64,000 bases of DNA from Streptomyces sp. NBC_01306 (GTDB lineage: Bacteria; Actinomycetota; Actinomycetes; Streptomycetales; Streptomycetaceae), in assembly GCF_026340465.1 (NCBI RefSeq), contig NZ_JAPEPC010000001.1:2793501-2857500 (forward strand), given 5' to 3'. Position 1 is the first letter of the stretch. Every line of letters starts with the position of its first letter. The notes below the pieces were generated by a model. The model was given only the letters and a program-made list of their open reading frames with translations. It ran no database searches and was not told where the DNA came from. A program made the position numbers and the translations under genes. This document shows positions 1-8,542 of this stretch, piece after piece.

Positions 1-1487
1 GCGGCCGAACTCTCCGGGTCGATCCCCTCGTACGTCGCGACGGCCGACCGCTCAAGCCGCCAGAACGTCTGGTCCTGGCCCAGCTCCCAGGGCGCCGGCG
101 GCGTCCCCGACGGCTGGGCGAGCTGGAGGTGCAGATCGTCGTCGGTGAGCCAGGCCGCGTACACGACGGGCAGCGGGCGGCTCTCCCCGCCGAGCGAGGA
201 GGAGAGGCCGCGGAGGGCCAGGTCCAGGAAGCGGACGGCGTCGGGGTCGGCCCCGACCAGCAGCGCGTCGTGCACATCGGCCTCGTCGCCGGTGGGGACC
301 GGCGGCTCCATACCGCGCCGGCCGGCCACCGCGGTCATCGCCGACTGCCACAGCGCCATCCGGCGGCGGCGGCCCAGCGCGCCGAGGATTCCGGCGGCGA
401 GCAGCGGGGCGCCGATGAGAGCAGCGGAGAGGCCGAGTCCGGAGTCGGAGCTCTGCGAGGGCGCCTCGGCGACCGCACCCGATCCGGCGCCGGAGCCCGT
501 GGTGGGCGCGTTCGGGAGGCGCTGTTCCGGTACGGAGATCTGCGCCGTCGGGTTGTCACCGCGGCTGCCACCCTGGTGCTGCGCGGGCTGCTCCTGGTGG
601 TTCCCGGACTTGGCGTAGTCGTCGATCTGGTGACGTACCTGCTCGGAGACGCTCGGCGCCTGGTCGGGCATCTGCACGACCTCGCCGCCGTGGGCGTCGG
701 CCGGCATCTCCATGATCCAGCCGGGCCGGATCAGACTCGCCTCGGAGAGCTTCGTGCCGTCCGGCTGCATCCGGTCCTTGTTGAGCTGGTAGATCTCCTT
801 GTACCTGCGGCCGTCGCCCAGGTGGCGCTGGGCTATCTCCCACAGCGAGTCGTGGTGGCGGCCCTCGGGCGGGCTGATCCGGTAGAACTTCGTCGCACCC
901 TCGGTGCCGGTCTTCGCGTTCGCCTGCTCGGCGTGTGCCTGCGCGTCGGCCTGCGAGGCCACGGCGGCCTGCGCCTGCTGCGCGACGCCGACCCCGGGGG
1001 CCTGCTGCGCGGCGGCGACCGTCGGCTTGTGCGTCGACTCCAGGGACTGCCCGAACTGCGCGATCCCGGGTGCGAAGCTCGCGGCGGTGGCGCTGACCAG
1101 GAGCAGCGCGGCGATCAGCTGCCGGGCCAGCATCTGGCTGGGCCCCGCGCCGGGAATGTGCGAGGGCATCCCGACGCCGGAGACCGCGGCCTTGACTTCC
1201 ACGAGGACGCACGCGGCGAACTGCGCCCAGGCCAGCCAGACGACGCAGATCAGGATGTTCACGAACGTGTCGACGGTGATCTGCTGCTGCACCATGTCGA
1301 AGGACGGCATGCCGTGCGGCAGCGGCCAGCCCTGCGTGGACAGGGCCAGCGGCACGGCGAGCAGCAGCCCCGCGAGCGCGAGAAACGCGAAGAACGCCTT
1401 GGCGAAGTCACCCGCGGTCCGTTGCCGGGGCAGAGGCTGAGGCGTCCGGTTGGTCGGGCCCGTCGAGCCGGGAGTATTGCGCGCCAT
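1..1487 (-). CDS. LysM-domain membrane protein, C-terminus beyond window
   Basis: This reading frame starts at ATG 1487 and runs off the left edge, so 495 residues are visible. Hydrophobic segments lie near residues 24-45, 62-85 and 115-135. They are followed by an Ala/Gln-rich linker and a LysM domain at about 192-262, recognisable from DSLWEIAQRHLGDGRRYKEI and IRPGW. A further hydrophobic stretch at about 340-360 precedes RRRRMALW, and a cytoplasmic-looking segment then continues off the edge. LysM binds peptidoglycan. In Streptomyces this architecture often continues into a BTAD (SARP-type) regulatory domain, but that part is not visible, so BTAD is an inference from family knowledge. A Tad pilus operon lies 20 kb away. 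GC-rich antisense frames over this gene are Arg-rich and not believed. Confidence 0.85.
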   Translation of the reverse strand, partial: MARNTPGSTGPTNRTPQPLPRQRTAGDFAKAFFAFLALAGLLLAVPLALSTQGWPLPHGMPSFDMVQQQITVDTFVNILICVVWLAWAQFAACVLVEVKAAVSGVGMPSHIPGAGPSQMLARQLIAALLLVSATAASFAPGIAQFGQSLESTHKPTVAAAQQAPGVGVAQQAQAAVASQADAQAHAEQANAKTGTEGATKFYRISPPEGRHHDSLWEIAQRHLGDGRRYKEIYQLNKDRMQPDGTKLSEASLIRPGWIMEMPADAHGGEVVQMPDQAPSVSEQVRHQIDDYAKSGNHQEQPAQHQGGSRGDNPTAQISVPEQRLPNAPTTGSGAGSGAVAEAPSQSSDSGLGLSAALIGAPLLAAGILGALGRRRRMALWQSAMTAVAGRRGMEPPVPTGDEADVHDALLVGADPDAVRFLDLALRGLSSSLGGESRPLPVVYAAWLTDDDLHLQLAQPSGTPPAPWELGQDQTFWRLERSAVATYEGIDPESSA

Positions 1488-1921
1488 GGCGGGTGTCCTG
1501 TGTGGAGGGAGCGGGTTCGGGATCGTCGGGGTCGCTGGTCGTCAGTCGTCGGAAGTCGTCGGAGCCGGTCGGAAGCCGAGGGGGGTGGACCGAGCCTACC
1601 GAGATGGTACGGACGGTTTCGAAAGACAGACAGGGCCCGGGGGACACAACGTGCCCGAAATAGCACCCCTGTTGACACTTGCCCTGATTAGTCGCTGGCG
1701 GGCCGGAGAACTGGAGGCCCAGCCGTAACCGGTACGGTCGCTGGACCGGCGGAGTGACTCAGCGGAGTGGCTCAACTGCAAGCCCCTGAAAGTCCGTTGC
1801 TCCGGGTGCGCCCCAGCCTCCATGCTGTGCCGACCGCCGCCGATCCGATCGGCGGACCCATGATCCGTCATCCCATTGATCCGTCATCCCATGGTCCGGA
1901 GCATCCGGAGAAGGAGCGTTG
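1488..1921. promoter_or_regulatory. Intergenic region with 16-bp tandem repeat
   Basis: No convincing gene is seen here. A TTGACA-like hexamer lies at 1672-1677 on the plus strand. The 16-mer TGATCCGTCATCCCAT occurs twice in perfect tandem at 1861-1876 and 1877-1892, about 30 bp before the lyase start. Both divergent genes (LysM protein and lyase) probably have promoters in this gap. Confidence 0.5.
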
Positions 1922-2878
1922 ATGCCCCAGGCCGTCGAGGAGTACGTCGTGTCCGGCCCCGAGAGCGGCCCGTACGCGATCACCACGGGCCCGGACGGCG
2001 CTCTGTGGTTCACCATGGTGCACAGCGGCAGGATCGGCCGCCTGATTCCCGGGCAGAAGCCGACCAGCCATCAGCTCGACGCCGACAGCGGGCCGACGGT
2101 CATCACGGCCGGCCCGGACGGCGCACTGTGGTTCACCGAGTACCGGGCGCACCGGATCGGACGGATCACGACGGCAGGCCAGGTGACGGAGTTCGCCCTG
2201 CCGACCGCGGAGTGCGGGCCGTTCGGTATCGCGGCGGGCCCGGACGGCGCGCTGTGGTTCACCGAGACCGCCGCCGACCGCGTCGGGCGCCTCACCACCG
2301 AGGGGAAGGTCACGGAGTACGCACTGCCGAGGGCCGGAGCGTTCCCCTCCGCGATCGCCGCCGGACAGGACGCGATGTGGTTCACGATGAACCAGGCCAA
2401 CGCCATCGGCCGCATCGGCATGGACGGCACTGTCACGGTGCACGACCTGCCCACCGAGGCTGCCGCACCGGTGGGGATCGCGGTAGGGCGGGACGGAAAC
2501 GTCTGGTTCACCGAGATCGCCGCCGGCCAGATCGGCCGGATGGCACCCGACGGCCGGATCACCGAGTACCCGCTCCCCGACCGTTCCGCCCGGCCCCATG
2601 CCGTCACCACGGACACCGGTGACAGGCCCTGGTTCACGGAGTGGGGCGCCAACCGCGTCGGCTCGATCGCATCCGACGGCACCGTCTCCGTCCATGCCCT
2701 GCCCACCCCGGCATCCGAACCGCACGGCATCGCCGTGGGCCCGGACGGCGCCCTGTGGACGGCTCTGGAGACGGGTGCACTGGCGCGCGTAGCCCCGACA
2801 CAGGCACCGGCACCGGCCGGCAACACCACCAGCACCAGCACCAGCACCAGCACCAGCAACCAGAGGAACGGCTCATGA
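1922..2878 (+). CDS. vgb: Virginiamycin B lyase (streptogramin B lyase)
   Basis: The 318-residue product is a seven-bladed beta-propeller built from repeats of the type GPDGALWFTE. Vgb enzymes linearise type B streptogramins by eliminative cleavage of the ester bond, using a metal. The known catalytic residues of staphylococcal Vgb (Tyr18, His228, Glu268, His270) have clear counterparts: Tyr18 in GPYAI, His226 in RPHAV, and Glu266/His268 in EPH. Length is close to the family (about 299 aa), with an additional Ser/Thr-repeat tail encoded by AGCACC hexamer repeats near 2832-2858. The ATG at 1922 follows AGAAGGAG. The stop overlaps the start of the YciI gene (ATGA), so the two are co-translated. 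Chromosomal vgb-like genes are common in actinomycetes, and actual resistance is not proven. Confidence 0.88.
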   Translation: MPQAVEEYVVSGPESGPYAITTGPDGALWFTMVHSGRIGRLIPGQKPTSHQLDADSGPTVITAGPDGALWFTEYRAHRIGRITTAGQVTEFALPTAECGPFGIAAGPDGALWFTETAADRVGRLTTEGKVTEYALPRAGAFPSAIAAGQDAMWFTMNQANAIGRIGMDGTVTVHDLPTEAAAPVGIAVGRDGNVWFTEIAAGQIGRMAPDGRITEYPLPDRSARPHAVTTDTGDRPWFTEWGANRVGSIASDGTVSVHALPTPASEPHGIAVGPDGALWTALETGALARVAPTQAPAPAGNTTSTSTSTSTSNQRNGS

Positions 2879-3222
2879 AATACGCACTCGTGGTCTTCGA
2901 GACGGATGCATCACGCGCACAGATCCAGGCCGATCGCGACGCCTACCGGAAGGCATACGAGACCTGGATCGGCGAGACCGCAGCGGCGGGCAAGCTGGTG
3001 GGCGGCGACGCGCTGGAAACCGAGCACCAGGGCCCCGTCACCGTACGCAAAGCGGCGAACGGGTCCCCGACCGTGACCGAGGGGCCCGTGCACGCGGGCG
3101 AGGAGACCCTCGGCGGCTGGTTCGTACTGGAGGTGGCCGACCATGCCGAAGCGGTCGAACTGGCCCGCGGCTTCCCCACCCCGGAGGCACTCGAAATCCG
3201 CCCGCTCCTCGAATCCGCCTGA
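2875..3222 (+). CDS. YciI-like (DGPF-domain) protein
   Basis: The 115-residue protein begins MKYALVVFE and contains the pattern of YciI/DGPF proteins: an alpha-beta half, the central GPVTV and GPVHAGEETLGGWFVLEV strands, and the helix ADHAEAVELARGFP. YciI-like proteins form ferredoxin-like dimers of mostly unknown enzymatic role and often accompany sigma-70 ECF genes, which is not the case here. Its ATG overlaps the lyase stop by 4 bp, so it is translated from the same mRNA and may serve the same stress response. Its function cannot be stated more precisely from sequence. Confidence 0.8.
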   Translation: MKYALVVFETDASRAQIQADRDAYRKAYETWIGETAAAGKLVGGDALETEHQGPVTVRKAANGSPTVTEGPVHAGEETLGGWFVLEVADHAEAVELARGFPTPEALEIRPLLESA

Positions 3223-3289
3223 GCGGCACCAACCCCTGAACGGCAGCAGCCGATGGGGCAGTTGAGACGACGCGTCCGATGATGGGTGG

Positions 3290-3745
3290 ATGACTTCCTA
3301 CTATCACGTGTGCTTCGTCGTCCCGGACATCGAGCGAGCCATGGCTGACTTCCGGCGGTCGGCCGGAGTCGAGTGGAGTGATCCCGCTTCCGAACGAATG
3401 GGTGAGTGGGACTACCTGATCGCCTTCACGACGGGCGGGCCGCCGTTCATCGAGCTGATCGAGGGCCCCGAGGGCAGTCCGTGGGACGCGTCGGCGGGAG
3501 CCCGGTTCGATCACCTCGGGTTCTGGACGAGCGACATCCAGCAAGGCTCGTCGCGCCTCGAACGGGAAGGACTGCCCGTGGAATTCTCCGGCTGCCCGCA
3601 CGGCCGGCCGTTCGCCTATCACCGTATGGACAGCGTCGGCGCGCGTATCGAACTCGTCGACGCCGGCCGGCAGGACACTTTCCTCAGCCGGTGGCACCCC
3701 GACGGCGCCCCGATGCCCGCCATCGACGAATCGCAGAGGAGCTGA
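3290..3745 (+). CDS. VOC family (glyoxalase-like) protein
   Basis: This 151-residue protein starts YYHVCFVVPDIERAM, has a second repeat beginning FDHLGFWTSDI, and ends with the strand ARIELVD. These are the two beta-alpha-beta-beta-beta modules of the vicinal oxygen chelate fold. Metal-ligand candidates are His6 and Glu58 (FIELIE) in the first half and His97 and Glu139 in the second, typical for a glyoxalase/dioxygenase or resistance protein. The substrate is unknown. It stands alone downstream of the lyase operon on the same strand. Confidence 0.8.
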   Translation: MTSYYHVCFVVPDIERAMADFRRSAGVEWSDPASERMGEWDYLIAFTTGGPPFIELIEGPEGSPWDASAGARFDHLGFWTSDIQQGSSRLEREGLPVEFSGCPHGRPFAYHRMDSVGARIELVDAGRQDTFLSRWHPDGAPMPAIDESQRS

Positions 3746-3816
3746 CAGAAGACCTCCCCGGCATCAGGGGCGCCGCCGACGCGCGGCGCCGCGCGGCGCT
3801 GTCGTCGCCCCGCCTC

Positions 3817-4809
3817 TCAGCTCCCGGTGGCCTGAAGAAGATCCATGTCATCGGCGGTGAGGTGCAGCGCCCCGGCGGCCACGTTCTCCTCCAGGTGGAC
3901 GGGGTTGCCGGTCCCCGGGATAGCCAGGACGTGCCGGCCCTGTTGCAGCGTCCACGCCAGGCGGACCTGGGCCGGGGACACCCCGTGGGCCTCGGCGATG
4001 TCGCGTACGTGCGCGCTTTCGCCGCCGTTGGCCCTGGCGCCCTCGTCCCGGCCCTCTCCGGCGATCGCGTAGAACGGCACAAACGCGATGCCCTGCTCCC
4101 CGCAGGACCGCAGCAGTTCGCTGTTCCTCCGGACGTCGAGGCTGAAATGGTTCTGCACGCACACCACGGGCGCGATGGCCTGCGCCTCCGCCAAGTGCTT
4201 CGCCCTGACGCTGGATACGCCGAGGTGCCGGATCAGCCCCGCATCACGGAGGTCGGCGAGAGCGCCGAAGTCCTCGGAGATCGAGTCCTGGGACATGCGG
4301 CGCAGGTTCACCACGTCGAGGTGGTCGCGGCCCAGCTGGCGCAGGTTCTCCTCCACCTGGCCGCGCAGCTGGTCGGGGGTGGCCGTGTACCACTCGCCCG
4401 AGGGGTCGCGGCCGGGTCCGACCTTGGTGACGATGACCAGGTCCTCCGGGTACGGGGACAGGGCGGTGTTGATCAGCTCGTTGGCCGAGCGCAGGCGTGA
4501 GAAGTAGAACGACCCGGTGTCGATGTGGTTGACACCGAGCTCGACGGCGCTGCGGAGGACCTTGACCGCTACGTCGCGGTCACCGGGTTCACCGAGGTCG
4601 AACGCGCCACTGCCGGTGAGGCGCATCGCTCCGAGGCCGATCCGGTTCACGCTCAGGTCGCCCAGCATCCAGGTCCCGGCCTCGGATGCATGGGCGCTCG
4701 TCGTGGTGTTGTGCACGCCCTCGTTCACAGTGCTGTTCACGGCGTTGTTGTTCGCGGCGTTGTTGTTCACGGCGTTGTTGTTCACGGCGTTGTTAACGGA
4801 GTTGTTCAC
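3817..4809 (-). CDS. Aldo/keto reductase with Asn-repeat N-terminus
   Basis: The GTG at 4809 is chosen because AGGAGCAGGACC precedes it; an upstream extension to 4851 has no such signal. The product is about 330 residues. The core runs from LSVNRIGLGAMRLTG to the C-terminal LTADDMDLL and shows the NADPH-dependent TIM-barrel features: Asp and Tyr in HIDTGSFY and Lys in VIVTKVG. The usual His position reads VVNLRRMS, as in the small AKR subgroup of actinomycetes. The first about 45 residues are low complexity, made of repeated VNNNA units from an in-frame 15-bp DNA repeat. The repeat is probably a disordered tail. Convergent with the VOC gene. Confidence 0.85.
   Translation of the reverse strand: MNNSVNNAVNNNAVNNNAANNNAVNSTVNEGVHNTTTSAHASEAGTWMLGDLSVNRIGLGAMRLTGSGAFDLGEPGDRDVAVKVLRSAVELGVNHIDTGSFYFSRLRSANELINTALSPYPEDLVIVTKVGPGRDPSGEWYTATPDQLRGQVEENLRQLGRDHLDVVNLRRMSQDSISEDFGALADLRDAGLIRHLGVSSVRAKHLAEAQAIAPVVCVQNHFSLDVRRNSELLRSCGEQGIAFVPFYAIAGEGRDEGARANGGESAHVRDIAEAHGVSPAQVRLAWTLQQGRHVLAIPGTGNPVHLEENVAAGALHLTADDMDLLQATGS
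4741..4797 (-). repeat. 15-bp minisatellite inside the aldo/keto reductase
   Basis: The unit GGCGTTGTTGTTCAC (plus strand) is present at 4741-4755 (one change), 4756-4770 and 4771-4785, with a partial fourth copy at 4786-4797. It encodes five-residue VNNNA units on the minus strand and preserves the reading frame. Confidence 0.8.
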
Positions 4810-4866
4810 GGTCCTGCTCCTGCTTCCCTGAGTCGCGCATCGGCCCCGCAACGCACACGGGCTTCG

Positions 4867-5871
4867 TCAACCGGCCACCTGTGCAGCCCACTTCGCACGC
4901 CAGGCCAGCGCGTCGCGTACACCTTCCACCGTGCTCTTCCGGGCGCTCCAGCCCAGGAGTTCACCCGCACGGTCGCCGGCGGTGTAGCAGCCGATCACAT
5001 CACCGGGACGCGGTCCGGCCTCACGGACGTCAAGGGTCTCTCCCACCGCCTCCTCGAAGGCCGTGACGAGTTCCCGCACGGTGGTGCCCTGACCGGTGCC
5101 GACATTGATGACCTCGTACCGGTCATCGGCACCGGGTTTCAGGACCTCGTCGAAGCGCGTGAGGGCGGCAACATGCGCAAGGGCAAGGTCCCAGACATGG
5201 ATGTAGTCGCGGATACCGCTGCCGTCGCGGGTGTCCCAGTCCACTCCGGTGATCGTGAACGGAGTTCCCTCGGTGTGCGCCTCGATGAGCTTTCCCAGCG
5301 CGTGGGACGGATTCAGGTCCTGCAACCCCGTACGCATCTGGGGGTCGGCCCCGATCGGGTTGAAGTACCGCAACGCGATGACGCGGACGGGGGCCGCCAC
5401 AGTCCAGTCCTGGAGAACCTGCTCCATCATCTGCTTGGTACGGGCGTAAGGACTCGATGCGGCCACCGGGCAGGTCTCGTCCGCACGGGCGTCGGCGGTG
5501 GGCGCGTAGATGGAGGCTGAACTGCTGAAGACGACGCGCTCGCAGCCGTTGCGCTGGAGGGATTCCAGAAGGTCGACGGTCTTGGCGACGTTCTCCCGGT
5601 AGTAGTGCAGCGGCCGGTCGACGGACTCGGGAACGACGATCTTGGCAGCACAGTGCAGGGTCACGTCGATGTCGGGATGCTCGGCGAACACCTTGTCCAG
5701 CAGGGCCTGGTCGGCGATATCACCCTGGTAGAAGACGCGGTCGCGGACGAACTCGCGCCGCCCCTTGGAGAGATCATCGAGGATGACCGGGGTGATCCCC
5801 TGATCGATGAGAGCGGAAGCGACAGTACTGCCGATGAATCCGGCACCGCCGGTGATCAGAATCTTGGTCAT
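4867..5871 (-). CDS. galE: UDP-glucose 4-epimerase-like SDR enzyme
   Basis: The 334-residue protein has the extended SDR signature: NAD-binding ITGGAGFIGS at the N-terminus, the SSSASIYAP serine region, the catalytic Tyr-Lys pair in SPYARTKQ, and the galactose epimerase motifs RYFNPIGA and DGSGIRDYIHVWDLA. GalE interconverts UDP-glucose and UDP-galactose for cell-wall or exopolysaccharide synthesis. ATG 5871 is used. GTG 5877 is closer to the GGGGGGAG ribosome site and is a real alternative that adds two residues. The gene stands as a single unit in the same direction as the reductase below and the winged-helix gene above. Other sugar-nucleotide specificities cannot be excluded. Confidence 0.88.
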   Translation of the reverse strand: MTKILITGGAGFIGSTVASALIDQGITPVILDDLSKGRREFVRDRVFYQGDIADQALLDKVFAEHPDIDVTLHCAAKIVVPESVDRPLHYYRENVAKTVDLLESLQRNGCERVVFSSSASIYAPTADARADETCPVAASSPYARTKQMMEQVLQDWTVAAPVRVIALRYFNPIGADPQMRTGLQDLNPSHALGKLIEAHTEGTPFTITGVDWDTRDGSGIRDYIHVWDLALAHVAALTRFDEVLKPGADDRYEVINVGTGQGTTVRELVTAFEEAVGETLDVREAGPRPGDVIGCYTAGDRAGELLGWSARKSTVEGVRDALAWRAKWAAQVAG

Positions 5872-5945
5872 ACGCACGATTCTCCCCCCAGGCTCGTTCC
5901 TCCCCCGGCCTCACTTCTCCCCCGAGACCCCCTCCTCCCCCGGCC

Positions 5946-7016
5946 TCACCGCTGCTGCCCGGCCCGGCAGTCGCGGCAGCGGCCGGGCCCGGGTGACCGG
6001 AACGCGTGGTCGCAGGCGTCGCAGTTCTGAAGCGGGTCCGGCCGCCCGGCCCCTTCCCGGGTACGGAGATCGGGCAGCGGGGGCGGCACCAGGGCGGCGA
6101 GCCGGTGGGCGAGAAGGGCTGCGGGGTGTCTCAGGCGACCGGGCAGATCGGCGGTGAGGACAGCGCGTACGGCGTCGGGCCGGGCATCGCGTTCGAGCCA
6201 GGCCGCAACGGCCGGGGCCAGGCGCCGGACGTCGGTCTCGGCCAGCAGCAGCATGGGCTCGTCGCGGCGCAGGCCGGAGAGCAGTTCGATGGCCGCGCGG
6301 TGGCGTTCGGGGTCGGGCACGAGCGGCTGGGGAAGCACCAGGGCCGGGCGCGGCCCGTGGACGCCCGCTCGGGGCAGTGGCTGCGGTGGTGGCTGTGAAC
6401 GCAGCTGTTGCTCGGCCGCGGGTACGACGGCAGGGGGCACGGGCGCCGCAGCCGCAGGGGCGACAGGCACGGCCGAGGCCACAGGGGCGGCGGCCGGCGG
6501 GACGGCGCCAGGCGGGACAACGCCGGGGCTCACATCCGTACGTGGCTTGCCCGGCTGGTTGTACGAGACCGTGCGGGTGACGACCCGGCCGTTCGGGAGG
6601 CGTTCCCGGGTGCGGCACAAGTAGCCGTGCGCCTCCAGCTCGCGCAGTGCGGCGGCCACCCGGGCCTCGCTCTCCGGGAAACGGTCGGCGAGGACCTTGA
6701 CGCCGATCCGGGCTCCGGCGGGCAGCGACTGGATATGAACGGCCAGCGCGATCGCGACGAGGGACAGCCCGGGGTGCTGGGCGAGATGGTTGCCGACGAC
6801 GGTGAAGCGGGCGGTATGCCGCGAGTTGATGTGCACGACACCGGAGGGCACGGGCCCGGAAGGCATAACGCGGGAAGGCATGTCACGGGAGGCCACGTCG
6901 CGGGAGGCCATGTCGCGGGAGGGCGTAACGCGGGAGGGCATGTCGCGGGAGGTCACGCCGCCCCGGGGATCGCGGGACGGGGCGCGCGAGGGCGCGCTAA
7001 CCTGCTGGGTATCCAT
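5946..7016 (-). CDS. Winged helix-turn-helix protein
   Basis: About 356 residues from ATG 7016. The N-terminal 60 residues are a repetitive SRDMP/SRVTP tract coded by degenerate 15-bp units. Then follows a winged helix-turn-helix (about 75-155) with HPGLSLVAIALAVHIQ, the recognition segment SEARVAAALRELEAHGYL and the wing TRTVSYNQPG. A Pro/Ala-rich linker precedes a helical domain (DEPMLLLAETDVRRLAPAVAAWLER), and the C-terminus has a CDACDHAF...CRDC cysteine cluster that could bind zinc. Streptomyces chromosomes carry many proteins of this architecture with replication- or plasmid-like ancestry. The target is unknown. It may be read upstream of galE in the same direction. Confidence 0.75.
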   Translation of the reverse strand: MDTQQVSAPSRAPSRDPRGGVTSRDMPSRVTPSRDMASRDVASRDMPSRVMPSGPVPSGVVHINSRHTARFTVVGNHLAQHPGLSLVAIALAVHIQSLPAGARIGVKVLADRFPESEARVAAALRELEAHGYLCRTRERLPNGRVVTRTVSYNQPGKPRTDVSPGVVPPGAVPPAAAPVASAVPVAPAAAAPVPPAVVPAAEQQLRSQPPPQPLPRAGVHGPRPALVLPQPLVPDPERHRAAIELLSGLRRDEPMLLLAETDVRRLAPAVAAWLERDARPDAVRAVLTADLPGRLRHPAALLAHRLAALVPPPLPDLRTREGAGRPDPLQNCDACDHAFRSPGPGRCRDCRAGQQR

Positions 7017-7265
7017 CGGGAAGCTCGATTCTTCCTCGGTGGTCAGGCCCTCGGACCAGGATTTGCCGTCCTGCCGGGGGCCGTCACATGTCTTGGGTTG
7101 TTGGTCGCGGCGAGCATATGCCGACCAACCAGCTCTAAATCCAGCCCGGTTGGCGAACCTCACCCGTGTGGGTGACGGGCCGCGGGGTGAGGTCGGGTGG
7201 GGTGGGGAGGTTATTTCTCCTCAGTACTTGAGAGTTCTTATGTCGCGGGAGACGGCGTCGCGGCC

Positions 7266-7295
7266 CACCGGGTCGCGGGGATCCGCGACCCGGTG
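7266..7295. terminator. GC-rich hairpin, possible terminator
   Basis: Arms of 13 bp, CACCGGGTCGCGG and its complement, enclose a 4-nt loop. No U-tract follows on either strand. It lies upstream of the winged-helix gene and just before the DUF397 remnant, so its role is uncertain. Confidence 0.4.
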
Positions 7296-7296
7296 A

Positions 7297-7596
7297 AGAC
7301 GGCCACGGTGTCGACGTAAAGAGCCCGGGCGGTCACGGTACGAGATCGAGTTCCGCCCAGACCGTCCAGCGCGGGACAGGGCCGGGCGTAACCCCCCAGC
7401 GATCCGCGAGCGCCTCAACGTCAAGAGCAGCTACGGCACCAACGACGGCCCCGAATACGTCGAGATCGCAGCGGCGGCAAACACCGTCCACGTCCGTGAC
7501 TCGAAGAACATCCCGGGCCCGCAGCTCGGCTTCACGCCGGACGCATGGACGGACTTCGTGACGTACACGTCCGGCACGTCCGGAACTACCCCCTGA
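7297..7596 (+). pseudogene. Remnant of a DUF397-domain gene
   Basis: The frame ending at TGA 7594-7596 encodes a typical DUF397 core from about 7415: VKSSYGTNDGPEYVEIA, then VHVRDSK, then FTPDAWTDFV. DUF397 proteins in Streptomyces are about 60-80 residues and sit next to XRE regulators (BldB/WhiJ-like systems). Upstream the frame is closed by TGA 7294-7296, no ATG/GTG start with a ribosome site is present, the usual DUF397 N-terminus is missing, and no XRE partner is nearby. The simplest reading is a 5'-truncated remnant. Expression from an unusual start remains possible. Confidence 0.6.
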
Positions 7597-7885
7597 GCAC
7601 TCGCGCCCCGAGCCCGACCGCCCCGGGCATCGGGGCGCGCTGCTGTCACAGCACCCGGCATCACTCCAGTCGCCACCGCATCACACGCGCACACGGCCAC
7701 CAGGAGGCGCACACAACACCCCACCCGCGACAGATTCATCCCGCCCGGGCAGCTCTTCCCGTACATGGCACGGAATCCCCCGACCGTCCTCTGCTGCCCT
7801 TTACACGCGGCTGGTAGCTTCGAATGCCCTGAACGTTTGCAGTCCGGCCTGCCGGCCTGCTGCCGCCAACCGGGGGAGAACACTC

Positions 7886-8542
7886 GTGGCCCGCCGCACT
7901 CCAGCCATCGCCGCCGCACTCGCTGTCAGTGCGGCCCTGCTACTGACCGCTTGCGGAGGCAGCAACAACGACGCCTCCAAGGACAAGATCAAGGGGGCGG
8001 ACGAGGGGACGAAGAGCCCGTCTGCTTCGACATCAGCGGCGACCGGTGACGGCAGGCCCGACGTCAGCGTGCCGGCGGACCTCCACCTGAACTTCTCCTT
8101 CGACAAGCCGGCCGATGCGGCGAAGGCGGCAGCCATGGGCGATGCCGAGAACTACATTCGCGCCCTGAAACACGGCATCGTCAAGCAGAACCCGGAAGAC
8201 CCGGCGTACAAGTTCTACTCGTACCCGGTTGCAGCTCGTTATGCGAAATCGCAGATCCAGGCATGGGTCAAGGGCGATTGGACACCCACCGGAACGGACC
8301 GCTACTTCAACGCCGAGGCCAATTCGGTCGGCACGTCGAAGTCGGTACTCGTCACCTTCTGCCGCAACCAGGCCAAGTCATACAGCAAGTCGGTGAAGAC
8401 CGGAAAGATCAATGACGTAGGTGAGAGCCTGGACAGTTATCAGAAGTACAGCCTCTTGATGGCTCCGTCCACGACGGATGGCAAGGTCTGGAAGGCCCAG
8501 CAGATCGAGGTCCAGGGGAGGGTGAAGGAATGCCGAGGATAG
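7886..8542 (+). CDS. Lipoprotein, family A, copy 1
   Basis: The 218-residue product has a signal peptide ending in the lipobox LLTACGG, so it is predicted to be anchored on the outer face of the membrane. A Ser/Thr linker leads to a domain with the pattern ENYIRALKHG, TDRYFNAEANSV and the segment CRNQAKSYSKSVKTGK. A conserved Cys in this segment and another near the C-terminus (KECRG) could form a disulfide. Two paralogues are at 19594-20280 and 28147-28806. The function is unknown; the overall shape resembles small exported alpha+beta domains. GTG 7886 follows GGGGGAGAA. The end overlaps the next gene by 13 bp, identical in spacing in all three copies. Confidence 0.8.
   Translation: MARRTPAIAAALAVSAALLLTACGGSNNDASKDKIKGADEGTKSPSASTSAATGDGRPDVSVPADLHLNFSFDKPADAAKAAAMGDAENYIRALKHGIVKQNPEDPAYKFYSYPVAARYAKSQIQAWVKGDWTPTGTDRYFNAEANSVGTSKSVLVTFCRNQAKSYSKSVKTGKINDVGESLDSYQKYSLLMAPSTTDGKVWKAQQIEVQGRVKECRG

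Larger units (their letters stand above)
7017..7885. other. Gene-poor stretch with a gene remnant
   Basis: Apart from the DUF397 remnant described separately and the hairpin at 7266-7295, no complete gene is visible. The longest open frames in both strands are Arg/Pro/Thr-rich shadows without ribosome sites. The segment 7597-7885 is the likely promoter region of the first lipoprotein cassette. Confidence 0.5.

Noticed and set aside
129..1691. A 520-residue plus-strand frame antisense to the LysM gene
   Set aside because: Arg/Gly/Asp-rich composition typical of a high-GC shadow; no ribosome site; the minus-strand frame shows a LysM domain.
4501..4831. Plus-strand frame with Leu/Phe-rich repeats opposite the aldo/keto reductase start
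   Set aside because: It only mirrors the Asn-repeat coding minisatellite and has no ribosome site.
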